Positions 15,123 to 24,777 are shown, numbered from the stretch's first letter. The stretch: 64,000 nt of DNA from Synergistaceae bacterium (GCA_017445405.1 JAFSUD010000024.1:38212-102211); one strand, 5' to 3'. Translations and numbers: made by a program. The notes: generated by a model not told the origin, from the letters alone.

Positions 15123-16565
15123 ATGAAGAAATTACGGCACACATATATTCTCTTGATTCTGTTATTGCTGTGTTCGCAGTCAGAGGCAGTAACGAAATAT
15201 GCGTTTCTCTCAGGGCTGCTCAATGCGCGCGGCATAGACTGGTCATCATCTCCGGAAGCTGAGTACGACGACCCGGGCGGCTTCATGCTACGCACAGGCT
15301 ACATCACTGACGACATCACCAATCTCGACTCCCCGGTAACAAGGCGCGAAGCTCTCCGCTGGTGCATCCAGAGTCTCGGGCTTGCGTTCGAGGCGGATCT
15401 CCTCAGCGACTACCCTTCAGGCTTCACAGACGCAAACACTCTCTCCGGCTTTGAGAGAGGCTGTCTCGTCGTTGCCTCAAACATGAATCCCCAGCTCTTC
15501 GACAAGACCGGGACGTTCAGCGGAAAATCAGCCCTCAGCAATCAGGACTACAACTCCCTCATGTCCAGAGTCATGCAGGCAAGCTCGCACCTCACGCTCG
15601 ACATGATCCGCAACCCCCTCGACGGCATCAGAGTCTTCATTCACCGTGAAGGAGTCCCCTCCGGAATCCCGAGCTGGAGAGTCTACGCATACGGCATGAA
15701 TAGAGAGACGGCTAACAACGTCAGGAATCTGCTGAAGTCTCAGGGAATCGAGTCGTCCCTCACCGGAGGAGGCAGCAATTCAGGAGTCAGGACGGCCAAG
15801 CTCGAGGACTTCAACGAGGCCCGGAGATTTATTGCGTTCCTGAACTTCCGGAAGATACGCTACAGGCTCATTCCCATAGTCAGCAACCCCAAGACAAGAA
15901 TAGTTCCGCGCTTCTGGGTCATGGCAGCTATCGATCCCTCTTACTGGAAAATTCTTCCTGTCGCATCAGGCAGCGGCCCCAACACTCTTTCTCCGCTCTC
16001 AAGGATCGTTGCTCACAGCGGAGCAGGAGCAGCGATCAACGCAGGATTCTTTGCGGTACTCAAGGGAGGCAAAGGCTACCCCATCGGAGCACTGAAGGTT
16101 GCGGGCAGAGACTTCGGACAGCTCTACGAAGGGCGGGGCGGCTTAGGCTGGAATGATGACGACGAGGCATTATTCGGAGTCCCGACAGAAGAGGACTACT
16201 CAGTCTACGAGATGAACAATGTAATTCAGGCAGGGCCGTTATTGCTGGACGGCGGAATACCTGCACACTCTGAGGAAGATTTCCCTTCAGCCTTCACGTC
16301 GGCGAGACACCCGAGATCTGCAGTAGGCATCAATTCTTCGGGTCAGTGGGTGTTCATGATAGTAGACGGGCGCAACGGAATGCATTCATCAGGAGCAACG
16401 ATTTCTGAGCTTACGGAAATTCTGAGAGGACAGCAGGTAACTTACGCGCTGAACCTTGACGGAGGAGGCTCTACTGAACTAATAGTTGACGGCAGAATCT
16501 ACAACTCTCCTTCAGACGGATATGAACGCAATATAAGTTATGCACTCGGAGCAATAGCGCGGTGA
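15123..16565 (+). CDS. secreted phosphodiester glycosidase (NAGPA domain) protein
   Basis: 480 aa. Signal peptide at 1-22. Residues about 30-150 resemble a degenerate S-layer-homology-like region (T-R-R-E-A-L-R-W, G-F-E-R-G-C-L-V-V-A). Residues about 160-240 resemble a SPOR-like fold (S-W-R-V-Y-A-Y-G-M-N-R-E-T-A, L-K-S-Q-G-I-E). From about 300 there is a NAGPA/phosphodiester glycosidase domain: A-I-N-A-G-F-F, P-I-G-A-L-K-V, R-S-A-V-G-I, I-V-D-G-R, A-L-N-L-D-G-G-G-S-T-E-L. This family hydrolyses sugar-phosphodiester bonds and, in bacteria, often acts on cell-wall glycopolymers. Exact substrate unknown. Confidence 0.85.
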   Translation: MKKLRHTYILLILLLLCSQSEAVTKYAFLSGLLNARGIDWSSSPEAEYDDPGGFMLRTGYITDDITNLDSPVTRREALRWCIQSLGLAFEADLLSDYPSGFTDANTLSGFERGCLVVASNMNPQLFDKTGTFSGKSALSNQDYNSLMSRVMQASSHLTLDMIRNPLDGIRVFIHREGVPSGIPSWRVYAYGMNRETANNVRNLLKSQGIESSLTGGGSNSGVRTAKLEDFNEARRFIAFLNFRKIRYRLIPIVSNPKTRIVPRFWVMAAIDPSYWKILPVASGSGPNTLSPLSRIVAHSGAGAAINAGFFAVLKGGKGYPIGALKVAGRDFGQLYEGRGGLGWNDDDEALFGVPTEEDYSVYEMNNVIQAGPLLLDGGIPAHSEEDFPSAFTSARHPRSAVGINSSGQWVFMIVDGRNGMHSSGATISELTEILRGQQVTYALNLDGGGSTELIVDGRIYNSPSDGYERNISYALGAIAR

Positions 16566-16625
16566 TGAATCTGTGCTAAAATAGCATGAAATTTTTTAGC
16601 AAAGAAAGGCTGTGTATTAAATATC

Positions 16626-17183
16626 ATGAAGAAATTTGCAGCATGTGCCCTCCTGCTCGGGCTGTTAGTCGCTCTTGCATCTCCCGTACTCGCTTGGGAT
16701 GCCTCAAAGCAGAAAGATCTCGGCCAGGATGCCAACAAGATGAAGTGGTGGCTTCTTGATTACGGCAAGGATGAAGCCGGCGTACCCTTCGCAGTCTCCA
16801 GAAAGTATTACACCAACCAGACAGTGAAGAATGAGACGATCGAGCTTCTGATGAGCAAGTTCGGGATTTCCCCTGAAGTGGCAGGCAGCTTGTATTTCAC
16901 GGAGTACCGCTATGAGTACAGCCCTGACGGAAGCCAGTATGCGATGACTTATCTCAGGCATTATGACATGCTGGGCAACGAGATTCACGGGACAGTGTAC
17001 GAGGGCGAGAACAAGACGTTCAGCTCAGTAGCAGCAGCAGGCTCAAAGCACGCAGTGTATCAGGGAGCAAGGTTAGCGACCGGCAAAGCTCCCGCAGCAG
17101 CAGCAACCAAGAAGGCAGCAGCTCCCGCCAAGAAGTCCTCGACAGTTCCTGCCAAAAGAGTAGTCAGGCAGAAGTCGAAATAA
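16626..17183 (+). CDS. small secreted protein of unknown function with Ala/Lys tail
   Basis: 185 aa. Clear signal peptide (residues 1-23, ending V-L-A). The mature part (about 24-140) has W-W-L-L-D-Y-G-K and Y-F-T-E-Y-R-Y-E-Y, looks like a small alpha/beta domain and is not recognised. The last 45 residues are rich in A, K, P and T (A-T-K-K-A-A-A-P-A-K-K), a disordered basic tail that could bind cell wall or nucleic acid. The region just upstream has GCTAAAA...TTTTTTAGC inverted arms (16574-16604) and a TG-C-TAAAAT promoter-like element. Confidence 0.7.
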   Translation: MKKFAACALLLGLLVALASPVLAWDASKQKDLGQDANKMKWWLLDYGKDEAGVPFAVSRKYYTNQTVKNETIELLMSKFGISPEVAGSLYFTEYRYEYSPDGSQYAMTYLRHYDMLGNEIHGTVYEGENKTFSSVAAAGSKHAVYQGARLATGKAPAAAATKKAAAPAKKSSTVPAKRVVRQKSK

Positions 17184-17205
17184 CAGAGACATCAAGAATT
17201 GCAGT

Positions 17206-17237
17206 GCTCCTCCCGGAACAGCGGGGGGAGTTTTTGT
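17206..17237 (+). terminator. rho-independent terminator
   Basis: CTCCTCCC (17207-17214) pairs with GGGGGGAG (17223-17230) followed by TTTTTG. Confidence 0.75.
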
Positions 17238-17343
17238 TTCTGAAGTTTACGCGTAAATACTTAGCGGAAAATTTCATGTTCTTTCATCTCTGGTGCTAAA
17301 ATCAATCCTCATAGCTTCATCAATAAATTTAGGAGGTAATATC

Positions 17344-20300
17344 ATGTACAGAAAGTTATCGGCAGTGATGGTCATTGCCGGAATCTTGTGCGGATTATGC
17401 GCTCTGCCTGTGCTTGCAGAGGCGTACGAATCCGTGCCGCTTTCTCCCGAGTTCCTGAACTGGAAGCCTCAGTACGGAAACATACCCGACAGAGCAGACA
17501 GAACTTCAGGCACATCACGAAAACCGCTCGGAAGCATTCCAGACCCGATAGACTTGTCGCATCTCCTGCAGAACCCTCCGCGTCCCCTCACCTCTGACGG
17601 CCAGCCTTCACTGGACAGAGATTTGCCGCTGCCATCATCTTATGATCTGCGAATCTATGGCCGTGTTGGCACAATCAGGGATCAGTATCCGTGGGGTTCT
17701 TGCTGGGCATTTGCGGCCGCAGCAAGTCTTGAGTCAAGCTACATGACTAATTATCCGGGCACTTCGCCCGACTTGTCAGAAATGCACCTTGCGTACTTCG
17801 TTTACGGAGACCAGCGAGAAGGAAAATCATTCGTCATAACTGATGAAACAAAAGATATTCTGGATCAGGGAGGCAACGCAGGCCAAGCAATAGCATTATT
17901 CTCAAGGGTTGGCACAGTGAGCGAGTCAGTTCTTCCCTATGCTACGAGCAAGACATACACCGCCCCGAATCTTCTGCCCGAAAGCTACGACCTCTCAGGC
18001 ATCCGCATGAAGGAAGCCTACACTCTCGGCCTTGTCAGCGGAGACACAATCAGCACCGTGAAGTCATTGATTATGAACAACGGAGCCGTAAGGATAAGCT
18101 ATTTTGCTGCGGACGGAGGAGAAAGTCCGAGTACTGCTAACAATGCAAGCACGATCGCCTATTTCTACAACCTCTCCGGGACGAGAACTAATCATGCAGT
18201 TACGCTTATAGGCTGGGATGATGATTTCGCTGTTACTAACTTCGCGGAAAACATGAGGCCTTCAAAGCCGGGTGCGTGGCTGGTCAGAAACTCTTGGGGC
18301 AATGATTGGGGAGATAACGGCTATTTCTACATGTCATATGAGCAGTACATTACTTCAGCCGTCGCGTTCGTTGCTGAGGCCTCGCAGGAAGACTTCACCA
18401 TTTACCAGTATGACGACTTGGGAGGATGCACAACTGCTCCGTTCCAGTGGTCAGCAAACGTCTTCAAGGCTTCCAATGATGAAGAGATGAAGCAGATAGG
18501 CTTGTACACCAGCAACAATAATCTTAACTATGACCTCTATATCTACGACATCGGGACATCAGCTCCATCTTCATCGCCGAGAACCGGAACGCTTTTGTAC
18601 AGCAAGACGTTTTACAGCCCGTACACAGGCTATCACACGGTCAGCTTAGACAAGACAGTTACAATTTCTGCAGATCATTATTTCTCTGTTGTCATGAATA
18701 TGAATGATAACTACTCCTATGTTGAGAATGCTGTGAAGTGGTCTGGCGACATCTATTATGCCAATCCTGTGGTGAACGAAGGCGAGAGCTATTTTTCCGA
18801 TGACGGCACATCATGGACTGAAGGCACAAAGATAAATTACTCTAACGTTGAAGGCTACTCAAAGCACAATGCATGCCTCAAGGTCTTCACAAATACAATT
18901 CTGCCAGAGCCTCCTGGCCTCGAGATCACAAGCGAAGATTTCCCTGATGATAACTTCAGAGCCTACATTCTGAGCAGCACAATAGACAAGAATCAGGACG
19001 GCCACCTCAGCGCGTCAGAGATTCGTTCTGCAACAGCTATTGACGTATCAGGCAGGAACATAGCCTCGCTCAAGGGCATAGAGATATTAGCGAGCATAGA
19101 TTCACTAGTCTGCAGCAATAACAATCTGCCCTCCCTCGATGTAAGCTCCCTCGACACTTTGACCTCCCTCAACGCATCAGGCCAGAACATCACGGGACTC
19201 AAGGTTACCCAGAGCAGCGACACACTCTACTATGCAGACCTCACTAAAGCCGTCTCTCTGGACTTCTCGAACGTCAGCGCGGACAGCTTCGATCAGGCGA
19301 CGGGAATCATGACTCTTGCTTCACTGCCTGAGAGCGTTACCTACTTCTACGACACAGGATTTACCGGAACATCAGGCCGTTGGATGAGCGTAATTGTCTC
19401 GCCCTCGCCAGCTCCCGCAATAGTTACCGGCTATCTTCCTGACGCTCCCCAAAGCTCCGACTACTCCGTCCAGCTTCAGGCACTCGGAAATTCGCCCATC
19501 ACGTGGAGCACGACGAGCACTCTTCCCGCAGGCCTCTCGCTCAGCGATTCGGGAGTCCTCTCCGGAAATCCCGGCGAGTCCGGATCGTTCGATCTCGTGA
19601 TCACAGCGAGCAACGATTCAGGCACAGACACGGTTACTCTTTCTCTGAGTGTCAGCCCGATTGCGCCGGTCATCACGTCAGCCCGGAATCTCGGCCGTGT
19701 CCGCATCAGCAAGGCACTATCCATTGACTTGGCCGCATCAGGAACAACGCCGATAACGTGGTCGCTCGTCTCCGGAGACCTCCCGGAGGGACTCTCGCTC
19801 GACGCATCAGGCAAAATCTCGGGAACTCCTTCAGAGTCCGGCACGTTCACATTCACCGTGAAGGCCTCCAACATGGCAGGAGAAAGCCCTTCTGCAGAAT
19901 TCACGCTCGAGGTCTACAAGCCCTACATAGTCATCTCTGAGGACAACACAACTGTGATTCAGGGCACTGACGGGACGGAATACACCTTCACGTTCAACGT
20001 AGACTCGAAGGACATAGCAGACGACGCAGTGTGGACATGGACTCTCGAGGGCAGTCTCCCAGCAGGGCTGAGCTTCGACAACGGCAGAATCTACGGTACT
20101 CCGACAGAGGCCGGCTCGTTCGATATCACAATCAAGGTGCAGGCTGAGGAGTTCTCCGACTCTAAGAACTACACGCTCGTGATTAATTTTGCAGCTCCGG
20201 CAATCACGACCGAGAGTCTCCCTGCCGGAAGAATCGGCGACAGCTACACGGCGAGCCTTGAGGCATCAGGAACGCAGCCCATCAAGTGGATAGTTACGGG

Positions 20301-22707
20301 GCTTCCTGCGGGACTGAGCAATGACGAGTCGGGAACTATCAGCGGCATGCCTTCAGCAGTATTCTCGGGAGACGTTCAGATTGAGGCAGTGAACAGCTCG
20401 GACACCAAAGACACAAAGACTTTGAGGCTGCTTATCGTGAGCAGGGATGTATCGCTCGAGGTCGTCTCAATCGATGCTGACAACTTCCCGGATGATGTGT
20501 TCATGAACTACGTGAGGACGTTCGACACTGACAGCAGCGGTTCTCTGGGCATTGAAGAAATTCTTGCGGCAACAGTTATAGACGTGCACGGAATGGGCAT
20601 ATCAGACCTTACGGGAATAGAGCACTTTTCTGCACTTGTCTCGCTTGATTGCAGTGTGAACAGCCTGGCAGCCCTTGATGTCAGCAGGAATAAATATCTG
20701 TCGTCCCTGAACTTTGACGGCCAGAGTGTGAACGGCCTGAAGTTTACTCTGACAGAAGGCCTCTACACTGTTGACATGAAGGAATATGTTTCCGGCGACG
20801 TGGACAATGTAACAAACCTCAGAGTTTCCGGAGACGTTGCAGGCAGTTACGACGATACTACCGGGCTTGCAGTATTCAGCATACCTTACGGGAGCATAAG
20901 CTACGAATACAAAACCGTGCTTGGCAATATGCCCGTAACTCTTACTGCAGATGATTACGTGCCTTATGACGAGAGCGTCAAGGATGTAGGGATTTCCGGG
21001 CTGTCTGTCAAGCCTAGATTTGCGATGCCCGGCAATCCTGCAGATGATGCATACGCCGTAATATCCCAGTCTGACGATGCAGAAAGATTCTGGGAGAACG
21101 TTTTAGTGAGCTATGTATCTTCCCGCGACGCAAAGGCAGTGTTTGACTCACTGAAAGCGGAACTCATCAGCAAGGATACTCCGCAGCTTTTGGCTATAGT
21201 GCTTCCGGAGTTCACGGTGAGCGAGGACAGATCGTACATGTTCAGGATACCCGTTGACAACATAACGAGTTCTGACACAAAGATATTTGTGTACGATTCA
21301 GGGATAGCGAGCACTGATTACGAGTTCATGACGGACAGCGGAGACAAGGTGAGTGCAATATCCGGCTGCGAATATATCAACGTGATAGTGAAGCTCAAGG
21401 CCGGAAAGTACGCGCCTGTAATTACTGCAGCGGCTTCAAGTAATGATGTTGATCTGATTGCTGCGAGCATGGTTACTCCTGCGCCTGTGAATCCTCCCGC
21501 ACCTGTGAATCCTCCTGCGCCTGTGAATCCTCCGAGTCCTTCATCACCGGATACTCCAGCCTCGCCGGATGTCTCGCCCGACGTGAGTCCGGATGTTCCT
21601 CCGGCATCTCATGATGTGAGTCCTGACGTTTCGCCTGATGTCTCGCCTGACGTGAGTCCTGATGTTCCGCCGACATCTCATGATGTGAGTCCTGACGTTT
21701 CGCCGGATGTCTCGCCTGACGTGAGTCCTGATGTTCCTCCAGCGTCTCATGATGTGAGTCCTGATGTTCCGCCAGTCTCGCCCGACGTGAGTCCGGATGT
21801 TCCGCCGTCATCGCCAGATGTGAGACCGGAATCGCCGGATAACCCCGCGCCTCCTTCATCACCTGACGTGAGACCAGAGTCCCCAGACAATCCCGCGCCT
21901 CCGTCATCGCCTGATGTTCAGCCGGACAACCCTGTAACTCCAGAGTCGCCCGACGTTCAGCCGGACAATCCTACTCCTCCAGAATCGCCCGACGTTCAGC
22001 CGGGAGACGCAGAGGCAGTACAGCCCGAAGCTCCGAGCGTTGATCTTGATGATGAAGACATTGTGCAGGTAATCATCAATGCGATTCAGCAGGTCATAGG
22101 CTATCTTTCAGGGAACACCGAAGTAGCCGAACTTCCCGAGTCGTCAGCCGGAGCAGAGAGGGACGAGCTTTCTGATGAGGAGCTTGCGCAGATTCCTGAG
22201 AGCGAAGACGTAGCAGCTATTCTTCCTGTAATAGTAGTTCAGGAGGCAAAAGTTTACGTTTTCGGCGTTAAGCTGAATCTCCCTGCAGGTACGCTTATAG
22301 TTCTTCACCTCATGGCAGAGGACACAGGAACTAACGGTGCAGAAGTCTTTGACGCTGCTTCAGACAATGACGCTTACACGTTCCTTGACGACGACGGCAA
22401 CAAGATAGACCGAGTCCCGGCGAACCAGCACGTGAACATAGCTGCCTACATGGAGCCGGGCTATACGTATGCGCCTGTCATCACGACGAAGGCATCATCA
22501 AGTTCTGACGGAGATAACACCGGCGGCAATACCGGCAACAATACCGGAGATAACACCGGAGGCAACACCGGCGGCAACACTGGCGGCAATACCGGAGGCA
22601 ACACCGATAACAATGACGGTGCTGGAAGTTCCGGAGGCGGCTGTGAGGCCATGTCTTCAGGATTAGCAGCATTAGCCCTTCTCTTCACACTCAAGAGAAA
22701 GCGTTAG
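17344..22707 (+). CDS. large secreted papain-like (C1) protease with Ig-like repeats and Synerg-CTERM
   Basis: Start at 17344, with AGGAGG 8 bases upstream; an in-frame ATG at 17293 lacks one. 1787 aa. Signal peptide 1-25. C1 protease domain with Cys120 (G-S-C-W-A-F), His284 (N-H-A-V) and Asn316 (V-R-N-S-W-G), followed by a lectin-like segment (about 350-510). Then an EF-hand/LRR-like module (D-K-N-Q-D-G-H-L-S, repeated near residue 1060 as D-T-D-S-S-G-S-L-G), at least three putative Ig (He_PIG-type) domains with P-x-G-L-S-x-x-x-x-G-x-x-S-G-x-P, and two F-x-D-x-x-G...Y-x-P-V-I-T modules. A Pro-rich S-P-D-V linker (about 1380-1555), a T-G-G-N linker and a G-G-G-C / hydrophobic / K-R-K-R tail complete it. 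The tail is the Synerg-CTERM signal, implying cell-surface processing and anchoring. Probably an adhesin-protease acting on host or dietary protein. Confidence 0.88.
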   Translation: MYRKLSAVMVIAGILCGLCALPVLAEAYESVPLSPEFLNWKPQYGNIPDRADRTSGTSRKPLGSIPDPIDLSHLLQNPPRPLTSDGQPSLDRDLPLPSSYDLRIYGRVGTIRDQYPWGSCWAFAAAASLESSYMTNYPGTSPDLSEMHLAYFVYGDQREGKSFVITDETKDILDQGGNAGQAIALFSRVGTVSESVLPYATSKTYTAPNLLPESYDLSGIRMKEAYTLGLVSGDTISTVKSLIMNNGAVRISYFAADGGESPSTANNASTIAYFYNLSGTRTNHAVTLIGWDDDFAVTNFAENMRPSKPGAWLVRNSWGNDWGDNGYFYMSYEQYITSAVAFVAEASQEDFTIYQYDDLGGCTTAPFQWSANVFKASNDEEMKQIGLYTSNNNLNYDLYIYDIGTSAPSSSPRTGTLLYSKTFYSPYTGYHTVSLDKTVTISADHYFSVVMNMNDNYSYVENAVKWSGDIYYANPVVNEGESYFSDDGTSWTEGTKINYSNVEGYSKHNACLKVFTNTILPEPPGLEITSEDFPDDNFRAYILSSTIDKNQDGHLSASEIRSATAIDVSGRNIASLKGIEILASIDSLVCSNNNLPSLDVSSLDTLTSLNASGQNITGLKVTQSSDTLYYADLTKAVSLDFSNVSADSFDQATGIMTLASLPESVTYFYDTGFTGTSGRWMSVIVSPSPAPAIVTGYLPDAPQSSDYSVQLQALGNSPITWSTTSTLPAGLSLSDSGVLSGNPGESGSFDLVITASNDSGTDTVTLSLSVSPIAPVITSARNLGRVRISKALSIDLAASGTTPITWSLVSGDLPEGLSLDASGKISGTPSESGTFTFTVKASNMAGESPSAEFTLEVYKPYIVISEDNTTVIQGTDGTEYTFTFNVDSKDIADDAVWTWTLEGSLPAGLSFDNGRIYGTPTEAGSFDITIKVQAEEFSDSKNYTLVINFAAPAITTESLPAGRIGDSYTASLEASGTQPIKWIVTGLPAGLSNDESGTISGMPSAVFSGDVQIEAVNSSDTKDTKTLRLLIVSRDVSLEVVSIDADNFPDDVFMNYVRTFDTDSSGSLGIEEILAATVIDVHGMGISDLTGIEHFSALVSLDCSVNSLAALDVSRNKYLSSLNFDGQSVNGLKFTLTEGLYTVDMKEYVSGDVDNVTNLRVSGDVAGSYDDTTGLAVFSIPYGSISYEYKTVLGNMPVTLTADDYVPYDESVKDVGISGLSVKPRFAMPGNPADDAYAVISQSDDAERFWENVLVSYVSSRDAKAVFDSLKAELISKDTPQLLAIVLPEFTVSEDRSYMFRIPVDNITSSDTKIFVYDSGIASTDYEFMTDSGDKVSAISGCEYINVIVKLKAGKYAPVITAAASSNDVDLIAASMVTPAPVNPPAPVNPPAPVNPPSPSSPDTPASPDVSPDVSPDVPPASHDVSPDVSPDVSPDVSPDVPPTSHDVSPDVSPDVSPDVSPDVPPASHDVSPDVPPVSPDVSPDVPPSSPDVRPESPDNPAPPSSPDVRPESPDNPAPPSSPDVQPDNPVTPESPDVQPDNPTPPESPDVQPGDAEAVQPEAPSVDLDDEDIVQVIINAIQQVIGYLSGNTEVAELPESSAGAERDELSDEELAQIPESEDVAAILPVIVVQEAKVYVFGVKLNLPAGTLIVLHLMAEDTGTNGAEVFDAASDNDAYTFLDDDGNKIDRVPANQHVNIAAYMEPGYTYAPVITTKASSSSDGDNTGGNTGNNTGDNTGGNTGGNTGGNTGGNTDNNDGAGSSGGGCEAMSSGLAALALLFTLKRKR
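21478..22010 (+). repeat. tandem repeats encoding the S-P-D-V proline-rich linker
   Basis: A 69-bp unit (starting at 21607, 21676 and, partially, 21745) encodes S-H-D-V followed by S-P-D-V repeats. It is flanked by shorter P-A-P-V-N-P and S-P-D-V/Q-P-D-N-P units. Long open frames on the opposite strand here are by-products of the repeat. Confidence 0.9.
22510..22612 (+). repeat. short repeats encoding a T-G-G-N linker
   Basis: Twelve-base-type units (ACCGGCGGCAAC and variants) encode T-G-(G/N/D)-N before the Synerg-CTERM, a flexible spacer. Confidence 0.85.
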
Positions 22708-22717
22708 ACAAAACCAT

Positions 22718-22753
22718 TACCCCCTCAGCTCACAACTGGGGGGGCTTTTTTTC
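22718..22753 (+). terminator. rho-independent terminator after the protease gene
   Basis: ACCCCCTCAG pairs with CTGGGGGGG across GCTCACAA, followed by CTTTTTTT. Confidence 0.8.
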
Positions 22754-22828
22754 TGCCCTGAGTGAATCTGATGCACTGGACAGCAAAATTATTATTGCAG
22801 ATAATCTCAGCATCAAATCGCAAAGGGG

Positions 22829-23779
22829 ATGACGCAAATTCCTTTAGGCACGCCAAGAAACACAGCATCTAAGCAGGAAACTGACAGCAAGCCGGAAACT
22901 AAACCTTCTTCACAGATTCAGTGGAAGCTCTCAGAACCCCGCTATTCCATGCAGGATATAATTCTTGCTCCCGATACTTTGAGAGAACTTGAGGACGTAA
23001 TCTCTTACGTTCAGAACAGAGAAAAGCTCTTCAACGAGTGGGGGCTTGCAGAAAGGTACAGAGACAGGGACAGCCTAGCAGTTAATCTCTACGGAGAACC
23101 GGGCACAGGCAAGACTATGGCAGCTCATGCAGTTTCACGTGAACTTGGCCTCAAGATGATATGCGTTGATTATGCAGACATAGAGTCAAAGTATGTTGGA
23201 GAGACCTCAAAAAATCTCTCTTCACTTTTCCGCATGGCCTCAGAGTCAGGGGCAGCAATATTCTTTGATGAAGCAGACGCTCTCCTCAGCAAACGTGTTA
23301 CTAACATGACTTCTGCAACAGATGTCAGCGTTAATCAGACACGTTCAGTTCTCTTGACGCTTCTCAATGATTACAGGGGAGTGATTATCTTTGCGACAAA
23401 CTTCATACAGAATTTCGATGCAGCATTCTTGAGGCGTATACGCTATCACGTGAGGTTCAGCCTTCCGGATAAGGACCTGAGAGAAAAATTGTGGAGGTTC
23501 TACATTCCTGCGAAACTGCCGGTCAGTGATGACGCGGACATTGCCTCGCTTGCTGAAGAGTTCGGAGGCATCAGCGGAAGCGATATAGCTAATGCAGTGT
23601 TTTCTGCTGCGGTGAGTGCTGCTCATGATGAGGCTGAATCTGTGAGCATGGAGGCATTCAGGAAGGCGATCCGGAGCTGCATAAACGTCAAGGAGGCGAA
23701 TCAGAAATCTGCAGTAAGGACGCGGATAGTGAGTGCGGAACAGGCAAAAGCTGAACTAGGCGTAAGGGAGGATTCTTAA
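22829..23779 (+). CDS. AAA+ ATPase (classic AAA, FtsH/Cdc48-like), first gene of an unknown operon
   Basis: 316 aa, soluble, with one AAA module. A variable N-terminal about 45 residues (rich in K, Q, T, P) precedes Walker A G-E-P-G-T-G-K-T, pore-loop-like S-K-Y-V-G-E-T, Walker B I-F-F-D-E-A-D-A, sensor 1 F-A-T-N, Arg-finger R-R-I-R and the sensor 2 G-I-S-G-S-D-I region. Motifs are complete, so it should hydrolyse ATP and remodel or thread a substrate. There is no protease domain (unlike FtsH) and no TM segment. Three small genes follow in close order (first gap about 88 bases, then overlapping or adjacent) and are likely its substrates or adaptors. Confidence 0.85.
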   Translation: MTQIPLGTPRNTASKQETDSKPETKPSSQIQWKLSEPRYSMQDIILAPDTLRELEDVISYVQNREKLFNEWGLAERYRDRDSLAVNLYGEPGTGKTMAAHAVSRELGLKMICVDYADIESKYVGETSKNLSSLFRMASESGAAIFFDEADALLSKRVTNMTSATDVSVNQTRSVLLTLLNDYRGVIIFATNFIQNFDAAFLRRIRYHVRFSLPDKDLREKLWRFYIPAKLPVSDDADIASLAEEFGGISGSDIANAVFSAAVSAAHDEAESVSMEAFRKAIRSCINVKEANQKSAVRTRIVSAEQAKAELGVREDS

Positions 23780-23867
23780 TGCCGGATTTCCTGATGTCCG
23801 CGATGGCTGAACAGCATACAGCCTTAGAAGTAAGCAGTACATAATTTTATGAGGAGGAATATATATC

Positions 23868-24380
23868 ATGGGATTCTTTGATTCACTCGGTGATGCTCTC
23901 GTCTCACTGGGAAGCGGTATCGGCACGGTTCTCGAGGGAACTGTAAACGTCGTCGGCACTGTAGCGAGCACTACGCTTGACGTTGCAGGGACGGCAATAA
24001 CTACGACCGCAAAAGTAGCTGTAAACACTGTAGAAGGAGTCGGGCGTACAGTCGTAGCAGCAGCAGAAGGCGACATAGGCAAAGCTCTCGGCGAAGTCGC
24101 TAACACAGTGGGCAAGGGCATGATCGGCACAGCTCTCGAGGGAGTAACTGAGGCAGGAGTCCGAGTCGGCAAAGGAGCAGGCGAGGCTCTCGAGACTACC
24201 GCGAAGACTGTCTGGAACACCGGCGGACATGCAGTAGATGCATTAGGCCACACGGTCAAGGGAACAGGGCAGCTTCTCACTGAAACCGGACGTGCTGTTA
24301 CAGGCGGCAACAAGACTACTGTAAGCACAGGCTACGTTGACCCCAATGAAGTACCTCCTGACATAAGGAACATGGCGTAA
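23868..24380 (+). CDS. Gly/Ala/Thr/Val-rich amphipathic-repeat protein ending in E-V-P-P-D-I
   Basis: 170 aa, strong AGGAGG. Not recognised. Residues about 20-145 are a run of 11-mer-like segments such as V-A-N-T-V-G-K-G and A-K-T-V-W-N-T-G-G-H-A-V, with small residues on one face and K/E/T on the other. This resembles membrane-surface-binding amphipathic repeats of the synuclein/apolipoprotein kind. That is an inference from pattern only. No signal peptide or true TM helix. The C-terminus N-E-V-P-P-D-I-R-N-M-A shares a motif with the next protein. Its stop overlaps the next start (TAATG), so the two are translationally coupled. Confidence 0.75.
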   Translation: MGFFDSLGDALVSLGSGIGTVLEGTVNVVGTVASTTLDVAGTAITTTAKVAVNTVEGVGRTVVAAAEGDIGKALGEVANTVGKGMIGTALEGVTEAGVRVGKGAGEALETTAKTVWNTGGHAVDALGHTVKGTGQLLTETGRAVTGGNKTTVSTGYVDPNEVPPDIRNMA

Positions 24381-24760
24381 TGATAGGAACGTTACTCATA
24401 ACTGCAGCCGTAATATTCGGTGCAGGCGTGGTTGTAGGACTGTGGAGCTATTTTGTCTCGTTCGTCAAATCCTCGCTGGAGTATGTGTCTCAGGTCGTCA
24501 AGAGGTTCATCAAGGCTACATTTGCCGGTTTCAAATGCTTCCTGAAATGGGCAGGAGGCAGAGTCCGCGAGATAGTCAAGGGCTACACTCACGATGACAT
24601 CAACGGCCAATGGGTAGTTACAGAACGCGAAACGATTCTTGATGATGATCAGGTGCTTGACGAGATACCGCCGGATATACTGGCAAAAGTCCGCAGTCAG
24701 AGCAGCAAAGCACACGACGTAACAAGAGAAGTAGAACTCACTCTTGAGAACTGTGCATGA
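24380..24760 (+). CDS. membrane-anchored small protein with E-I-P-P-D-I motif
   Basis: 126 aa. One N-terminal TM helix (about 3-28, rich in A, V, G), then a basic amphipathic stretch (residues 30-65, K-R-F-I-K-A, C-F-L-K-W-A-G-G-R-V-R) and an acidic C-terminal segment containing L-D-E-I-P-P-D-I-L-A-K-V. The P-P-D-I motif is also at the C-terminus of the preceding protein. Unknown family. Overlaps the previous stop by one base; the next gene follows within about 20 bases. Confidence 0.7.
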   Translation: MIGTLLITAAVIFGAGVVVGLWSYFVSFVKSSLEYVSQVVKRFIKATFAGFKCFLKWAGGRVREIVKGYTHDDINGQWVVTERETILDDDQVLDEIPPDILAKVRSQSSKAHDVTREVELTLENCA

Positions 24761-24777
24761 GGACAGGAGGAATAACA

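Noticed and set aside
21473..21907. Long minus-strand open frames across the S-P-D-V repeat
   Set aside because: By-products of the repeat composition; the plus-strand protein is clearly the real one.
21478..22612. Tandem repeats as a CRISPR array
   Set aside because: Repeats are in frame, contiguous and without unique spacers; they encode protein linkers.
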